DNA of 64,000 bases from Aurelia coerulea (taxonomy: Eukaryota > Cnidaria > Scyphozoa > Semaeostomeae > Ulmaridae). Shown here in pieces: positions 10,918 to 21,210 of the stretch. Below the pieces are notes generated by a model. It was not told where the DNA came from, searched no databases, and worked only from the letters and a program-made list of their open reading frames with translations. The DNA lies in assembly GCA_039566865.1 (NCBI GenBank), contig CM076949.1, forward strand, positions 10,083,501-10,147,500, in the 5' to 3' direction. Positions within the stretch are counted from its first letter, which is position 1; the number at the start of each line of letters is the position of its first letter. Made by a program: the position numbers and the translations under genes.

Positions 10918-11740
10918 AATAGCTTCTCAATTGCACAGCAACCCAGCCCATATCAGGTAAAACAGGGCAGGATGGCTGGATCAATTGCACAGCAACCCAG
11001 CCCATATCAGGTAAAACAGGGCAGAATAGCTGGATCAATTGCACAGCAACCCAGCTCATATCAGGTAAAACAGGGCATAATGGCTGGATCAATTGCACAG
11101 CAACCCAGCTCATATCATCAGGTAAAACAGGGCAGAATAGCTGGATCAATTGCACAGCAATCCAGCTCATATCAGGTAAAACAGGGCATAATGGCTGGAT
11201 CAATTGCACAGCAACCCAGCTCATATCATCAGGTAAAACAGGGCAGAATAGCTGGATCAATTGCACAGCAATCCAGCTCAGATCAGGTAAAACAGGGCAC
11301 AATAGCTGGATAAATTGCACAGCAACCCAGCTAATAATAAAAGAACCCAAGATGGGCAACATAGCTGGATCAATTGCAAAGCAACCCCAGCTCATATCAG
11401 GTAAAACAGGGCACCATAGCTGGATCAATTGCACAGCAACCCAGCTCAGATCAGGTAAAACAGGGCACAATAGCTGGATCAATTGCACAGCAACCCAGCT
11501 AATAATAAAAGAACCCAAGATGGGCAACATAGCTGGATCAATTATACAGCAACCCAGCTGATAATAAAAGAACCCTAAATGGGCAACAAAGCTGGATCAA
11601 TTGCACAGCAACCCAGCTAATAATAAAAGAACCCAAAATGGGCAACAAAGCTGGATCAATTGCACAGCAACCCAGCAAATAATAAAAGAACCCAAGTATG
11701 GGCAACATAACTGGATCAATTGCAAAGCAACTTAGCCTGC
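10918..11740. repeat. 54/57-bp tandem repeat grading into 60-62-bp variant
   Basis: Left half: units of 54 bp (TAGCTGGATCAATTGCACAG, then CAACCCAGCTCATATCAGGT, then AAAACAGGGCA); some units carry one extra TCA and are 57 bp. Right half (from about 11330): AATAATAAAAGAACCCAAGA replaces the CATATCAGGT segment. Unit lengths on the left are multiples of three, so long open frames appear on both strands (minus 10916-11530, plus 10972-11313). They are repeat artefacts unless transcription is shown. Confidence 0.9.
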
Positions 11741-11764
11741 GTGCAGATTGTACCCCTATTGTCA

Positions 11765-12108
11765 CAGATGATGGGTATACTTTGCAAAAATTTTACGAAT
11801 TATGGGTTTATTTTTCAAACGTTTGTTCGGATCTATGGGTACACTTTTCAGAATTTTTACAGATTATGGGTATACTTTTCAGACATTTTTCCGGATTTAT
11901 GGGTACACCTTTCAGAAATTTGACAGATTATGGGAATACTTTCAGACTTTTTACAGATCATGGGTATACTTTTCAGACATCGTTTCAGATTTATGGGTAC
12001 GCGTTCAGAATTTTTCACAGATTCATGGGCACCTCTTTCACGATTTATTGGTACACTTTTCAGACATTTTCCCGGTTGATGGGTCAAAGTTCGACCCTTT
12101 AAACGGCT
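11765..12108. repeat. 31-33-bp tandem repeat
   Basis: About ten degenerate units with the core ATGGGTATACTTTTCAGACA followed by a variable TTTTCCGGATTT or TTTTACAGATT. Overlapping open frames on both strands (11698-12413) derive from it. Confidence 0.85.
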
Positions 12109-12110
12109 CA

Positions 12111-13702
12111 ATCATGGAGACTAAACTTAACCCCCGGGACCGGTCTGTTAGGTGGGTCGTATGTCTCCAGTTAGGCGGTTTTGCCATGCTCCCACATACC
12201 AGCATGGCCCCATCTCCCCCTTACCACAGGGGAGATTGTACCCCTGGACCTTACAAAGAATATATACATAAAATTACCACATATAATTTAATTGACATGC
12301 GACCCCAAATACTGCCAAACACTTGCTGTAGTTTCTGTGTATTATCCTTCAAGCTGCACAGAATGCCGCCGGATGTTAACCATAGTATTAACAGCAGAAA
12401 TATCAGAGATTGAAGTTATTACAAAATGGCTCGTGCAGGTTTTTTGCTTAAAACAGTCTCACATAGGTTGCAGAAGGCTTCAGCAAAAAGTTTCTGAAAT
12501 ATACCTTGGGTTCCCTTGGCAATCAAAACAATCATGATTGTATTGTATTAGATTTTATCATTGTTTCATTTGAAAGAAATTAGATCCCACTGACTGAATT
12601 TGAAAGAAGTCTTGATTGTTTTGATTGTAAAAGGAACGCTAGAACAGTTTGTTGAAAAGCCGGTACATTTTACAGCCGGTGTCCCGCATTAGGAATCCTG
12701 AAAATACTCCGCCCACCGGCATTAGGCCCTAAACTTTTTCACCATTAGGATACATCCACATGGCCTCATTGAACAAGTTTGCATCATTTCTAAAATCTAA
12801 CTAACATGTGAAATTAAGAAAAGGGGATGTTTCAGAGAAATACCGAGCAAAATCGCACTGTTCTTACCAATTTTCAACCTTCAATGGTTCACACAGTGGC
12901 GTACCCAAGGGGGGAATTGTGAGATGCGGACCCCCACTTCTCAAAAAGATGGTCCTCGAGATTCGTACAAAAATGCAATAAAATTTGTACATCATGGGGG
13001 GGGGGGGTCAGGCAGATCTGTCAAGCGGTGTTCTTTGAGATTCTTCCAAGGTCAGGAGAGAATGTTTTTGTCAAGGTTTGGTAGAGCAATGTTTTGGGTT
13101 TCTTAGAAATGCTTGAACGATGTTGCGAGAGGCATTTTAAGCCAAAGTAGAATGTATGTTCTCAATATTTTCCTGGTGGCTTTGTCCCCAGATCCACTCA
13201 TTTCACGATCCCAATTTGTCTTAGCCTAGCATGTACGTGCTATTGGCATAGGGATCCTTATTTGCTACTGCTCTTTGAAAAAATCTCATGAAAATTATTT
13301 GAAGAGCCGTACTCCCTGACCTATTTCAAATAATTCAAATTGCCACAGCAATTTCTTTTGCAAAAGCTTCTTGCATACGATGCCATGATAAAATGATGAA
13401 AAGAGGCATTTCCTCGAATGTCAAGGTCGAGCAACCAGTGCATAATTCATTCTGCAGTAAAACTATGAAAAGCAATTTTGTAATTCGTACTTGATGTGCT
13501 GGACTGTTTGTTCTGAATGACAATCTTTTGTCAGCTATTTTTGCGGAGAAAAACAGAACAGAAGACAGTGGCGCTTCCGAGTATTTGCATCGGAACATAA
13601 CTTTGATTTGTTCCCCGCTGTCAAGCTTGATGGTGGAGCAAGTTAAGAGACCAATATCAGTGGGAAGAGATGCATAGCGTTTGTGGGGGGGGGGGGACTT
13701 CA
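12111..13702. other. No recognisable gene; poly-G tracts
   Basis: No gene recognised. An 11-12-base G tract lies at about 12996-13007 and another at about 13684-13695. CAGTGGCGTACCCAAGGGGG at about 12894 resembles one end of a hAT-type transposon, but no matching right end was found. Minus-strand frame 13335-13703 (122 residues) has no domain. Confidence 0.4.
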
Positions 13703-14120
13703 AATCCGAGGGGGGTACTCATTGACTTCCAGTACAGGGGAGTCCGTGCCAATATTTGGTGTCCGAAATTTTACGTTAAGTCAATATTTGGGGTCTGTGA
13801 ATTACAACATGGACAAAAGTTCTACATTTGGGGTCCACAAATCTGAAGACAGGAAGAATCGTGCAATTTGGCCCTGCAGTTGCGAATCATGAAATAAATG
13901 TCTTGGTATTATTCAAAAACCGAGAAAGATCAAGAAGCTCAAATTGAAATCATTCAAAAACATTTTAAAGGCCCCAGAAACAGTTAACAATATTTGGGGT
14001 CTCCGAAACATTAGACTCAATATTTGGGGTCCCCAAAACATTAGGCTTAATATTTAGGGGTCAGCGAGGAAATAGTGGCATGGACCCCCCCTATTTAAAG
14101 TTAGAGAGTACCCCCCTCCT
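13703..14120. mobile_element. Candidate small DNA transposon with GGGGGGTACTC ends
   Basis: GAGGGGGGTACTC at about 13708 faces its inverse GAGTACCCCCCTC at about 14106-14119. CTTCAAA occurs just outside both ends (about 13697 and 14126), a possible target duplication. The interior contains three or more short repeats around AATATTTGGGGTC (13750-14065). No coding sequence. Boundaries and superfamily (hAT-like is one possibility) are uncertain. Confidence 0.5.
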
Positions 14121-14429
14121 GGGCTTCAAACAGACTTTTCGGTGAAAAGAAAGTTTATTTAAAAGGGTCAATCGCTGAGCTTCCTTTCATTCAATATTTT
14201 CAAACTTTTATATTTTCAGAAGCAGTATAATTGCACAGATCTGTAGAAGGCTATAATGCAGTATATGTTTCGTATTTCTCGGAAATATCGAAACAGATAT
14301 GGGTGAAGGCCGTGGTGAAGGGTCTCGCTCCTTAATAAATTAAAAAATATGACATATGGAAAAACGTGGGTTTGGTTCTTTTTCACTTTCGTTGCATATC
14401 ATTTCGTTGGTATTGTATTCGACGCTATT
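14121..14429. other. Flank with part of a ~115-bp repeat
   Basis: The stretch at about 14366-14412 (TTTGGTTCTTTTTCACTTTC and following) matches the repeat unit at 20400-20740 and a partial unit at about 18340-18430. The LINEs at 14.4-20.4 kb therefore appear to have landed in an older array of that unit. Confidence 0.5.
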
Positions 14430-14438
14430 GACAGCATG

Positions 14439-15893
14439 TTGAAAATTGGCCTAATCGAGCGTAAAGGTGTCGCTCCTAATGACGATTCGATCTCAGTCAC
14501 TTTTCCCATTCATCCGGTCAGTATTGTGGATTTCATCGAGTCCAAATTTTCTTCAGTGAAAGACGAATTGCTCACCTCACTTACAAGGCTTACTGCAGTT
14601 GACCACAATAATCAAGATGCAAAATTAGCTGACTACATTGAATTCAAAAAAATCATTCATGAGGAGGTGCTTGACCTCAAATCAAAAGTCAGCAGTCGGA
14701 CTGCAAATTCATCACCCCAAAAAAGTCAGTCTATGGACTACGAGAAGGCCTTCATTGAATGCCTTGAGCAAAGAATCTTTTCACTGGAGAAACAGCTCAA
14801 TGAAAAACAAATTATCATCAACAAATTATTGGATGAAAAGACCGAAGTTTGGAAATTTGGGGGCTTTGGAAGCCCGGTGATGGAGCGGCAGAGTCACTCA
14901 GCCGTAATCGAAAACAAAAGCACCCTTTCAAATCCACACAATGCGAGAAAAACAAACATAAATCATACAACCAAGAGCAATACAAACTCTTGTGTTACTG
15001 GTTCCTCAAAACAAAGCGGCTCAATTGAAAAGTCCCACAAAGCCGAGGGTCTTCCTATTGTTTATGAGAGCATTGAAGTGGGAAATATCGAGGCGAAAGA
15101 AAATAACAGCCCAAGTAAAGGCAGGAAAAAGCCAGGCAAAAAGAAGTTAAAGTCCCAAAAAGTCAATGTCAGTGAGGAAATCCTGACATCACAATCAAGC
15201 GCTGCAGAGTCAAGCGCTGCAGTGTCAAGCACCAATCAAAATACCAAAAAAGCTGCTCAAGACACACTTGCTGTTGCAACCTCTGCAGATCCTGATGGCC
15301 CCCATAGCGGTGGATTTTCTGCAAAGGCCAAACAAGTAAATGGCAACCAAAGCAACAACAATCCTACAACCAACAAGTCCCAATCGCCTAAAACCTACAA
15401 AAATCGGCGTAGCACGACAATTCTTGGAGACTCAATTTTAAGAAACATCAAGGGTAGAGAAATGAAGAGATGCCTGGGCAATAAGGAGAATGTATATGTT
15501 AAATCGTTTTCGGGTGCCACAGTTAAGTGTATGGAAAGCTACTGCATCCCATCTGCCCAGCATCAGCCAGAGTGTACGCTGGTACGAACGATTTACGAAG
15601 CTCAAAATCCGAGGTTGAAATTGCGTCTAGCATTATAGACCTGGCAAAGTCCTTGAAAACGGATGATAATGAAGTCATGGTGTCAGGCCTCATACCGCGC
15701 GCCTGCCGATTCACTGGACGTAAAGAGAGGCAGAACAAACCATGTGTTGTATGACATGTGCTATTCTGATAGAATTACGTATATAGACAATGAGAACATC
15801 GATGTTGGACGCCATCTCTGTGACGACGTTCATTTGAATCAGTCATGTGACATTATATTAGCTAATAATCTTTTAAGGGCAATAAGGTATTGA
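14439..15893 (+). pseudogene. LINE-C ORF1 protein: coiled coil plus SGNH-type esterase, frameshifted
   Basis: The frame is open from 14349, but ATG 14439 (MLKIGLIERKGVAP) is preferred because upstream sequence looks like flanking repeat. A coiled-coil segment lies at about 14755-14840 (LEQRIFSLEKQLNEK and following), then a Ser/Asn/Lys-rich linker. The esterase domain starts at TTILGDSILRNIKG (15417-15458; GDS catalytic block). After a frameshift near 15575 comes AGTNDLRSSKSEVEIASSII (GxND block). After a second frameshift near 15700-15740, LCDDVHLNQSCDIILANNLL (D-x-x-H block) ends at the stop at about 15891. Known from CR1-clade ORF1 proteins, where the esterase is thought to aid retrotransposition. 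All three catalytic blocks remain visible across three frames. Confidence 0.8.
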
Positions 15894-16010
15894 CTAAGTG
15901 ATAGTGAAGAGCTTAGCTCTGCAATTGAAATTTCGTATGTTCACGACTCAGCGAGATCTAAGGATACTGAGCCCAATGGTGATACTGAAAGCTACAAGGA
16001 GAATGCGTGC

Positions 16011-17965
16011 TTGACCTCTGTGCATCTGGCTTCCCCGTCGGCTCAGTCACAGAGGGCCTATGATAATAACGTTTCTGCACTTGGACATAGGAAAGGCATG
16101 ACGATTGCGTCTCTGAATGTGAATAGTCTCTTGCTTCATATTGACGAAATCCGTACTCTTGTAAAGGATCTTGGGATACATATTTTGGCTATTAATGAAA
16201 CTAAACTTGATGGTAACATCGATGATGCTCTCGTTAGTATTGATGGCTATTCCATTAAGAGACGCGATCGTAATCGTAGTGGTGGTGGCGTTGCACTATA
16301 TATTAAAGATTCGATTTTCGATAAATGCTCTATTCGTGAAGACCTTCCTGAGTCGGCCTTAGAGTCTTTATGCTTGGAAGTTAAACCTGTTCGAGCTGCC
16401 CCCTTCCTTGTTTTGCTTGGTATCGTCCCCCTAATGAGTGTGCTGATATCTTTCGTCAGCTAGAGGAGAGTATGCATGTTCTAGATAGAGAAAACAAAGA
16501 AATCATCCTCTTGGGAGATACTAACTGTGATATCTTGCCTAATTACTCGGATGGGGATAGTTTGAACAGAGAACTTCCAACTCACTCGTTGCGTATTCTG
16601 GAATTTTATGACCTTTTTGGTTTTAAGCAGCTAATCAAAAAGGGGACCCGGGAAACCTTGGAATCTATCACCTTAATAGATCACATTGCCACAACTAACA
16701 AGTCGAACATAGTAACATCTGGTGTGCATGAAACAAGTGTCAGTGATCACTACATGGTATACTGTGTAAGAAAGTTCCGTGGGGCTTCGAAAAAACAGCA
16801 CAAAAATATTACCACAAGACAACTAAAACGCTTTGATCATGCCGAATTTGTAAATGATTTACTTCTTGTTGACTGGAAGGGTATTGTATCGAATGGCGAT
16901 GATATTAACTTCATCGTTGAACAGTGGACCAATATGTTTTCACTGATACTTGAAAAACATGCACCAGTACGTAATAGGCGTGTTTCCGAAAAGTTTAGTC
17001 CCTGGTTGACAAAAGATTTTAAGCAATTGTCTGCTACCAGAGACAGGTTGAAGAAACAAGCCGTGCGCTGTAAATCCAAAATTCTGATGGATGCCTACAG
17101 GCAGACTAGGAACAAAGTCAACAAGCTGAATACAGATTTAAAGCGAGAGTTTTTCACCAATAAAATTGCCTCGCACAATGGTGATTTAAAAAACACGTGG
17201 AAGACTATCAATACAGTCCTTAACAAGAAATCGAAAACCACCCAGATCGTAGCACTTGATGTTGATGGGAGGCAGATTTGTGATAATAATAGTATTGCAG
17301 AATCAATGAATAAATTTTTTTGTAGTATTGGCAATACCCTTAGCGGCAAGATACCTGAAACATTAAATCCACTTCTGGAGAATGAGTACTCGGTAAACCC
17401 ACAAAATCTACTTGTCTGCTTAATTGTACCAATGACTGGTATCTTAACATGGATAAAGGTCGGTACACAGCGATGGTATTTATAGGCCTCAAAAAAGCTT
17501 TCGACACTGTTGATCATGAAATTCTACTTAAAAAATTGACAAATTATGGTATCATAGGTCTTGAGAATACCTGGTTTGCATCTTATCTAGATAACAGAAA
17601 GCAATTCTGCAGAGTTAATGGGGTATCCTCAAAACTTGACGACATAAATTGTGGGATGCCGCAAGGCTCTTGTCTTGGTCCTCTTTTGTTTTTGATCTAT
17701 ATTAATGATCTGCCATTTTCTCTGCAGAATAGTCAAGTTACCATGTATGCGGATGATACCACCATATCTTATTCTTCCAAAAACATCGATGATCTCAACA
17801 AAAACCTAAATAGAGACTTGAACTGCCTGAAACAATGGCTTCAAGGAAATAAACTGTCTTTAAATGTCAAAGTCATTCTCATATCGTGGTGTGAATCTGT
17901 GGAACAGCCTTGAACCTGAGGTTAAGCAAGCGCCCTCTTTATATGCTTTCAAACATCGACTTTAA
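16011..17965 (+). pseudogene. LINE-C ORF2: endonuclease and partial reverse transcriptase
   Basis: The endonuclease begins near 16098 (MTIASLNVNSLLLHIDEIRT; IAINET-type block seen as LAINETKLDG). After a frameshift near 16400-16440 it continues as EIILLGDTNCDIL and ends with SVSDHYMVYCVRKF (catalytic SDH, about 16738). A linker to about 17400 follows. A deletion near 17430-17450 removes the reverse transcriptase finger region, and the frame resumes at FIGLKKAFDTVDHE (motif A), CGMPQGSCLGPLLFLIYIND, then TMYADDTTISY (catalytic YADD, about 17743). A second deletion at about 17866 joins LSLNV to SYRGVNLWNSLEPEVKQAPS, the last conserved block, with a stop at 17963-17965. Inactive. Confidence 0.85.
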
Positions 17966-18332
17966 AGCATGATGATGGGTGGTGGTATGCAGTTGGATTG
18001 GACTGGTGTCTGTCGGACTCTTTGCCTGCCATGGGGTGGTACATGAAAGTGTGGCATTTCAGGGTGGGCATGGGGTTTGATCTGTTCTGGTTCGGTCTGA
18101 TTGTGTCCTGCCACCCTTGGTTTTATCAATCTCGGTTTTAACATTATGTATTAATTTTAATTTCACTATAGTTTTGTAATTAGATTATTTATTTTCGTTT
18201 GTAGATTTTAACATGTAAATTAAAATGTAAATTTTTGTCACGGCCCCCTGAAAAGCGACCTTTGTCGACGGGGTTACCGTGTTGAAAGAATATAAAATGA
18301 AATGAAAATGAAAAAATGAAATGAAATTGGTT

Positions 18333-18436
18333 TTCACGGGTTCTCAGGTTTTTTTTTCAAAATTACGAGACATTTTTCGGAAATATCGAAATTTATAGCC
18401 TTATAACTGCAACTCTCTCTGAGTTTGGGTAATAAG
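18333..18436. repeat. Partial unit of ~115-bp repeat
   Basis: TTACGAGACATTTTTCGGAA, AATTTATAGCCTTATAACTG and CTCTCTCTGAGTTTGGGT match units at 20460-20640. It lies between the 3' ends of two LINEs in opposite orientation. Confidence 0.6.
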
Positions 18437-18714
18437 AATAATAATAATAATAATAATAATCCATTTCTTTAAAGTTGGTAGAATACGTCTATAGTGCACA
18501 TCAAAAGATCTGCACTAATTAATACCAACTAACTACATAAATATACAAAAGCAACTTAATCACATTTCAACTCTTTATATTTATATATCTATTTACAAAC
18601 TCTGCAGGTACATGTATTTACATTCCATTCTCTGATTTTTTGTTTGAAAGAGAGGTCACTGTCACAGTTCTTTACCACATCAGGTATGCTATTCCAAAGG
18701 TAGCTGCCTCTGTA

Positions 18715-19331
18715 CCAGGTGACCCAGAAAAAAGTGACCCAACGCAATCTGTTACAGAAAATTAACTAAGTGGCCGATTGAGATGCTTCAAACGTTGTTC
18801 TGTCGCTAAAAGACTAGCTTATGCCATGAGTATTTTTCGCAATTTTTTCGGCACGGTAAATTTCCAAAATTAAGGATTTCGAGGAAAAGAGCATGCCTGA
18901 AATCCTCAAAAAGTCGTCAAAAACAGGGCATCGATTTACAGCCATTTCAAATCTTCAAAACAACGAGGAGCGTGTTTCATTTCAAACTGGGAATAGGTAA
19001 CACAGTCGGAAGTCTTCAGAGCAAGTTTATAGTCCCTAGGTACTTGAAAATATTCTCAGGCAGAATGAAACACGCTCCTCGTTGTTTTGAAGATCTGAAA
19101 TGGCTTCAAATCAATCCCTTGTTTTTGGCGACTTTTTGAGAATTTCAAGTCTGCCCTTTTCCTCAAAATCCTTAATTCGGAAACCTTCTCGTGCCCAAAA
19201 AAATTGCGAAAAATACTCATAATGTAGGCTGGTCTTTTAGCGACAAAACAACGTTTGAAATATTTCAATCTGCCACTTAATTTTTTTTCTATAACAGATT
19301 GCGTTGGGTCACTTTTTTCTGGGTCACCCGG
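18715..19331. mobile_element. Foldback MITE, CCGGGTGACCCAG family
   Basis: Element of 617 bp with inverted arms of roughly 270 bp (about 18715-18985 and 19065-19331). Left end CCAGGTGACCCAGAAAAAAG, right end CTTTTTTCTGGGTCACCCGG; TA abuts both ends (18713-18714 and 19332-19333). It lies inside the coding region of LINE-D. It shares the outer CCGGGTG with the other foldback families in the window but has unrelated arms. No coding sequence. Confidence 0.9.
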
Positions 19332-19334
19332 TAT

Positions 19335-20395
19335 GTTATAGAATTTGCCCCATAAGTTATCGTTTGGAATCTTGGTATCTGTAGGAGATCCTTATTGCGA
19401 AGGTTGTAATTCGTTTGCTTCCTCTCAAATAATTCCCACATAAATGCAGGGTATATTTGATGGAGGGACTTGAAAACCCCCATGAGTAATTTTTCAAGAT
19501 TTTGTAATTGGACTGGTTTTTGGCCTGATCTGTCCAGAAGTTCTTTGAAACTTGAACTGAAGGTAATGTTCAAACCTGTTCAAAGGTAATGAAATTTGCA
19601 ACCCTTGAAAAAGCACTTACTTTCCTGCTTGTTTTGGCACAGATAGCCCTAACATGGTTATCGAACTTCAGTTTTGAGTCAATATCTATCCTTGATAATT
19701 TAACTGTATCTGATGATGGGACAATTTGGTTGTTGATCTCCAGACACAGTTTATGTGTATGATGCAATCCAAGGAACATGATTTTGAATTTGGATGGATT
19801 TGCCACCACGAAATTGGTTTCAAACCAATCCAATACTATCCCCACATCAAGTTCCAAAAATGCGAGAACTTCAGGTAAATGCTTACTGGTTGCATACAAA
19901 TTGTTGTCGTCTGCAAGATTGCAAATCTTTGAGTTTTTTACAATGAAGATCATGTCATTTATGAATATGTTAAATAGAAGCGGTCCCAAAACGGAGCCTT
20001 GTGGCACACCTAATGTGACACCGAGCCAAGAGCTATAAGCGGAGTTAATTTTGACACGCTGTCTTCTCGCCGTTAGGTAACTGTGCAGCAGTCGTAGACT
20101 GTTCATCCCAAAGCCATACGCTTCAAGTTTTGCAATAAGGAGATCATGTGGCAAGCAATCATATGCTTTTGAAAGATCCATGAGCACCATGCCCACTATA
20201 TCTATATCATATAGTCCTGCACGACAGTATTCGACCAGCTTTATCAATGCATGCTGGGTACTGTAGCCTTCTCTGAAACCGCAAAGTAGATCTGAAAGAC
20301 TGGGTCTTATAAAGGGTAACATTTGTGATAGCAAAAGTCTTTCAAAGACTTTTGAGAGTGTTGACAGAACACTGATAGGTCTAAAGTAGGGTAGT
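19335..20395 (-). pseudogene. LINE-D reverse transcriptase, truncated
   Basis: Open from RPISVLSTLSKVFERLLLSQ near 20380 through CGFREGYSTQHALIKLVEYC, GMVLMDLSKAYDCLPHD (motif A), LGVPQGSVLGPLLFNIFIND, then NLADDNNLYATSK (YADD box as LADD), then SDTVKLSRIDIDSKLKFDNH. A frameshift near 19570 leads into NLEKLLMGVFKSLHQIYPAFM, NYNLRNKDLLQIPRFQTITY and the final block split by the MITE. The N-terminal endonuclease is missing. Same broad CR1/L2 group as LINE-A, -E, -F and -J but a different family. Confidence 0.85.
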
Positions 20396-20745
20396 TTGAT
20401 AGGGTAGCCTTCATTTGATAGGGTAGTTTCTTTTTCATTTTTGTTTGCAAATCATTTCGTTGCTAGTGTGTTGTTTTTAAAAAATATGAGATATTGCTTG
20501 GAAATCTCAAAATTTATAGCCTTATAGCTCTCTCCCAGTTTGGGTTTGGTTTCTTTTTCATTTTTGTTGCAAATCATTTCGGTGGTTTGTTGTTTTTTAA
20601 AATTATGAGACATTTTTCAGAAATCTCGAACTGTATAGCCTTATAACCCTTTCTTAGTTTTGGTTTTCACTTTTGTTACATATTATTTCGTTGGTTTCTG
20701 GTGTTTTCATATTTCATTCTTTGGTATCTGCCTCCCACTAGGTTA
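20396..20745. repeat. Tandem repeat of about 110-122 bp
   Basis: Three units, each containing TTTTTCATTTTTGTTGCAAA, TCATTTCGTTGG, TATGAGACATTTTTCAGAAA and TATAGCCTTATA followed by CTCTCTCAGTTTGGG. Spacing between equivalent TCATTTCG words is about 122 and 110 bp. Partial units flank LINE-C and LINE-D. Confidence 0.8.
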
Positions 20746-21004
20746 TGACTGTAAAGACTGCCCATTACCAACGCATAATAACTTTGATCCCCCTGTGGTG
20801 TAAATGACTTATGGATGAATGGGGGACTGCGCCCGGCTTTCAAAAACTTACACTCTTCTAATTAACGAAACTTGCCTTGGTACCCACTTTTAACATGAAT
20901 TTTGGCAGAAAACTGCCCATTTTCTAATATTTTTGTGAATTTCAGCGAAACCGGCCAAACCCAACCATTATTTATGAAAAATCTGCCGAAAGAGGACCCT
21001 TGTT
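20746..21004. other. No recognisable gene
   Basis: No feature recognised apart from a short plus-strand frame (20902-21159) that runs into the next repeat. Confidence 0.35.
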
Positions 21005-21210
21005 TAGAAGTCGATGAATATATTTTTCTCAGTTACTCTCTTTTTCTTCCTTCAGTACCTTGTTCACCCAAATCACCCGAATCACCCACTTTCTGCAGCC
21101 AGTCGATAAATTTATTTTTCTCAGTGACTCTCTCTCTCTCTTTCATTCTTCAGTACTAAAATACCTCGTTCACCGAAATCACCCAAGTCACCCACTTTCT
21201 GCAGACACTG
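21005..21210. repeat. Tandem repeat of about 95-120 bp with TCACCC and TCTC runs
   Basis: GTTCACCCAAATCACCCGAA, TCACCCACTTTCTGCAG and TATTTTTCTCAGTGACTCTC recur two to three times, with a (TC)n stretch at about 21122-21144. Confidence 0.65.

Larger units (their letters stand above)
14430..18332 (+). mobile_element. CR1-type LINE with ORF1 esterase (LINE-C), near full length but decayed
   Basis: Plus-strand non-LTR retrotransposon with ORF1 (coiled coil plus SGNH esterase), ORF2 endonuclease and part of reverse transcriptase, a 3' UTR (about 17966-18290), and an (AAATG)n-type tail (about 18295-18330). A two-ORF layout with esterase in ORF1 is characteristic of CR1-group elements. Two internal deletions and several frameshifts make it inactive. 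The 5' boundary is estimated from where similarity to the flanking ~115-bp repeat ends. Confidence 0.8.
18437..20395 (-). mobile_element. 5'-truncated LINE with (TAA)n tail (LINE-D), split by a MITE
   Basis: Minus-strand LINE whose 3' tail is the (TAA)n block at 18437-18461. A foldback MITE (18715-19331) interrupts the last coding block. Taking out the MITE and one TA restores the minus-strand reading SITYRGSYLWNSIPDVVKNC, which confirms both the MITE boundaries and the original LINE sequence. Confidence 0.85.

Noticed and set aside
10916..11530. A 204-residue minus-strand open frame with repeated SWVAVQLIQLLCPVLPD
   Set aside because: It is the translation of a 54/57-bp tandem repeat; no start context, domain or non-repeat coding sequence supports a gene.
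11802..12413. A 203-residue plus-strand frame with repeated YGYTFQ
   Set aside because: Translation of the 31-33-bp tandem repeat running into unrelated sequence.
12894..13110. hAT-like left end CAGTGGCGTACCCAAGGGGG
   Set aside because: No inverted right end or 8-bp duplication was found, so no element is called.
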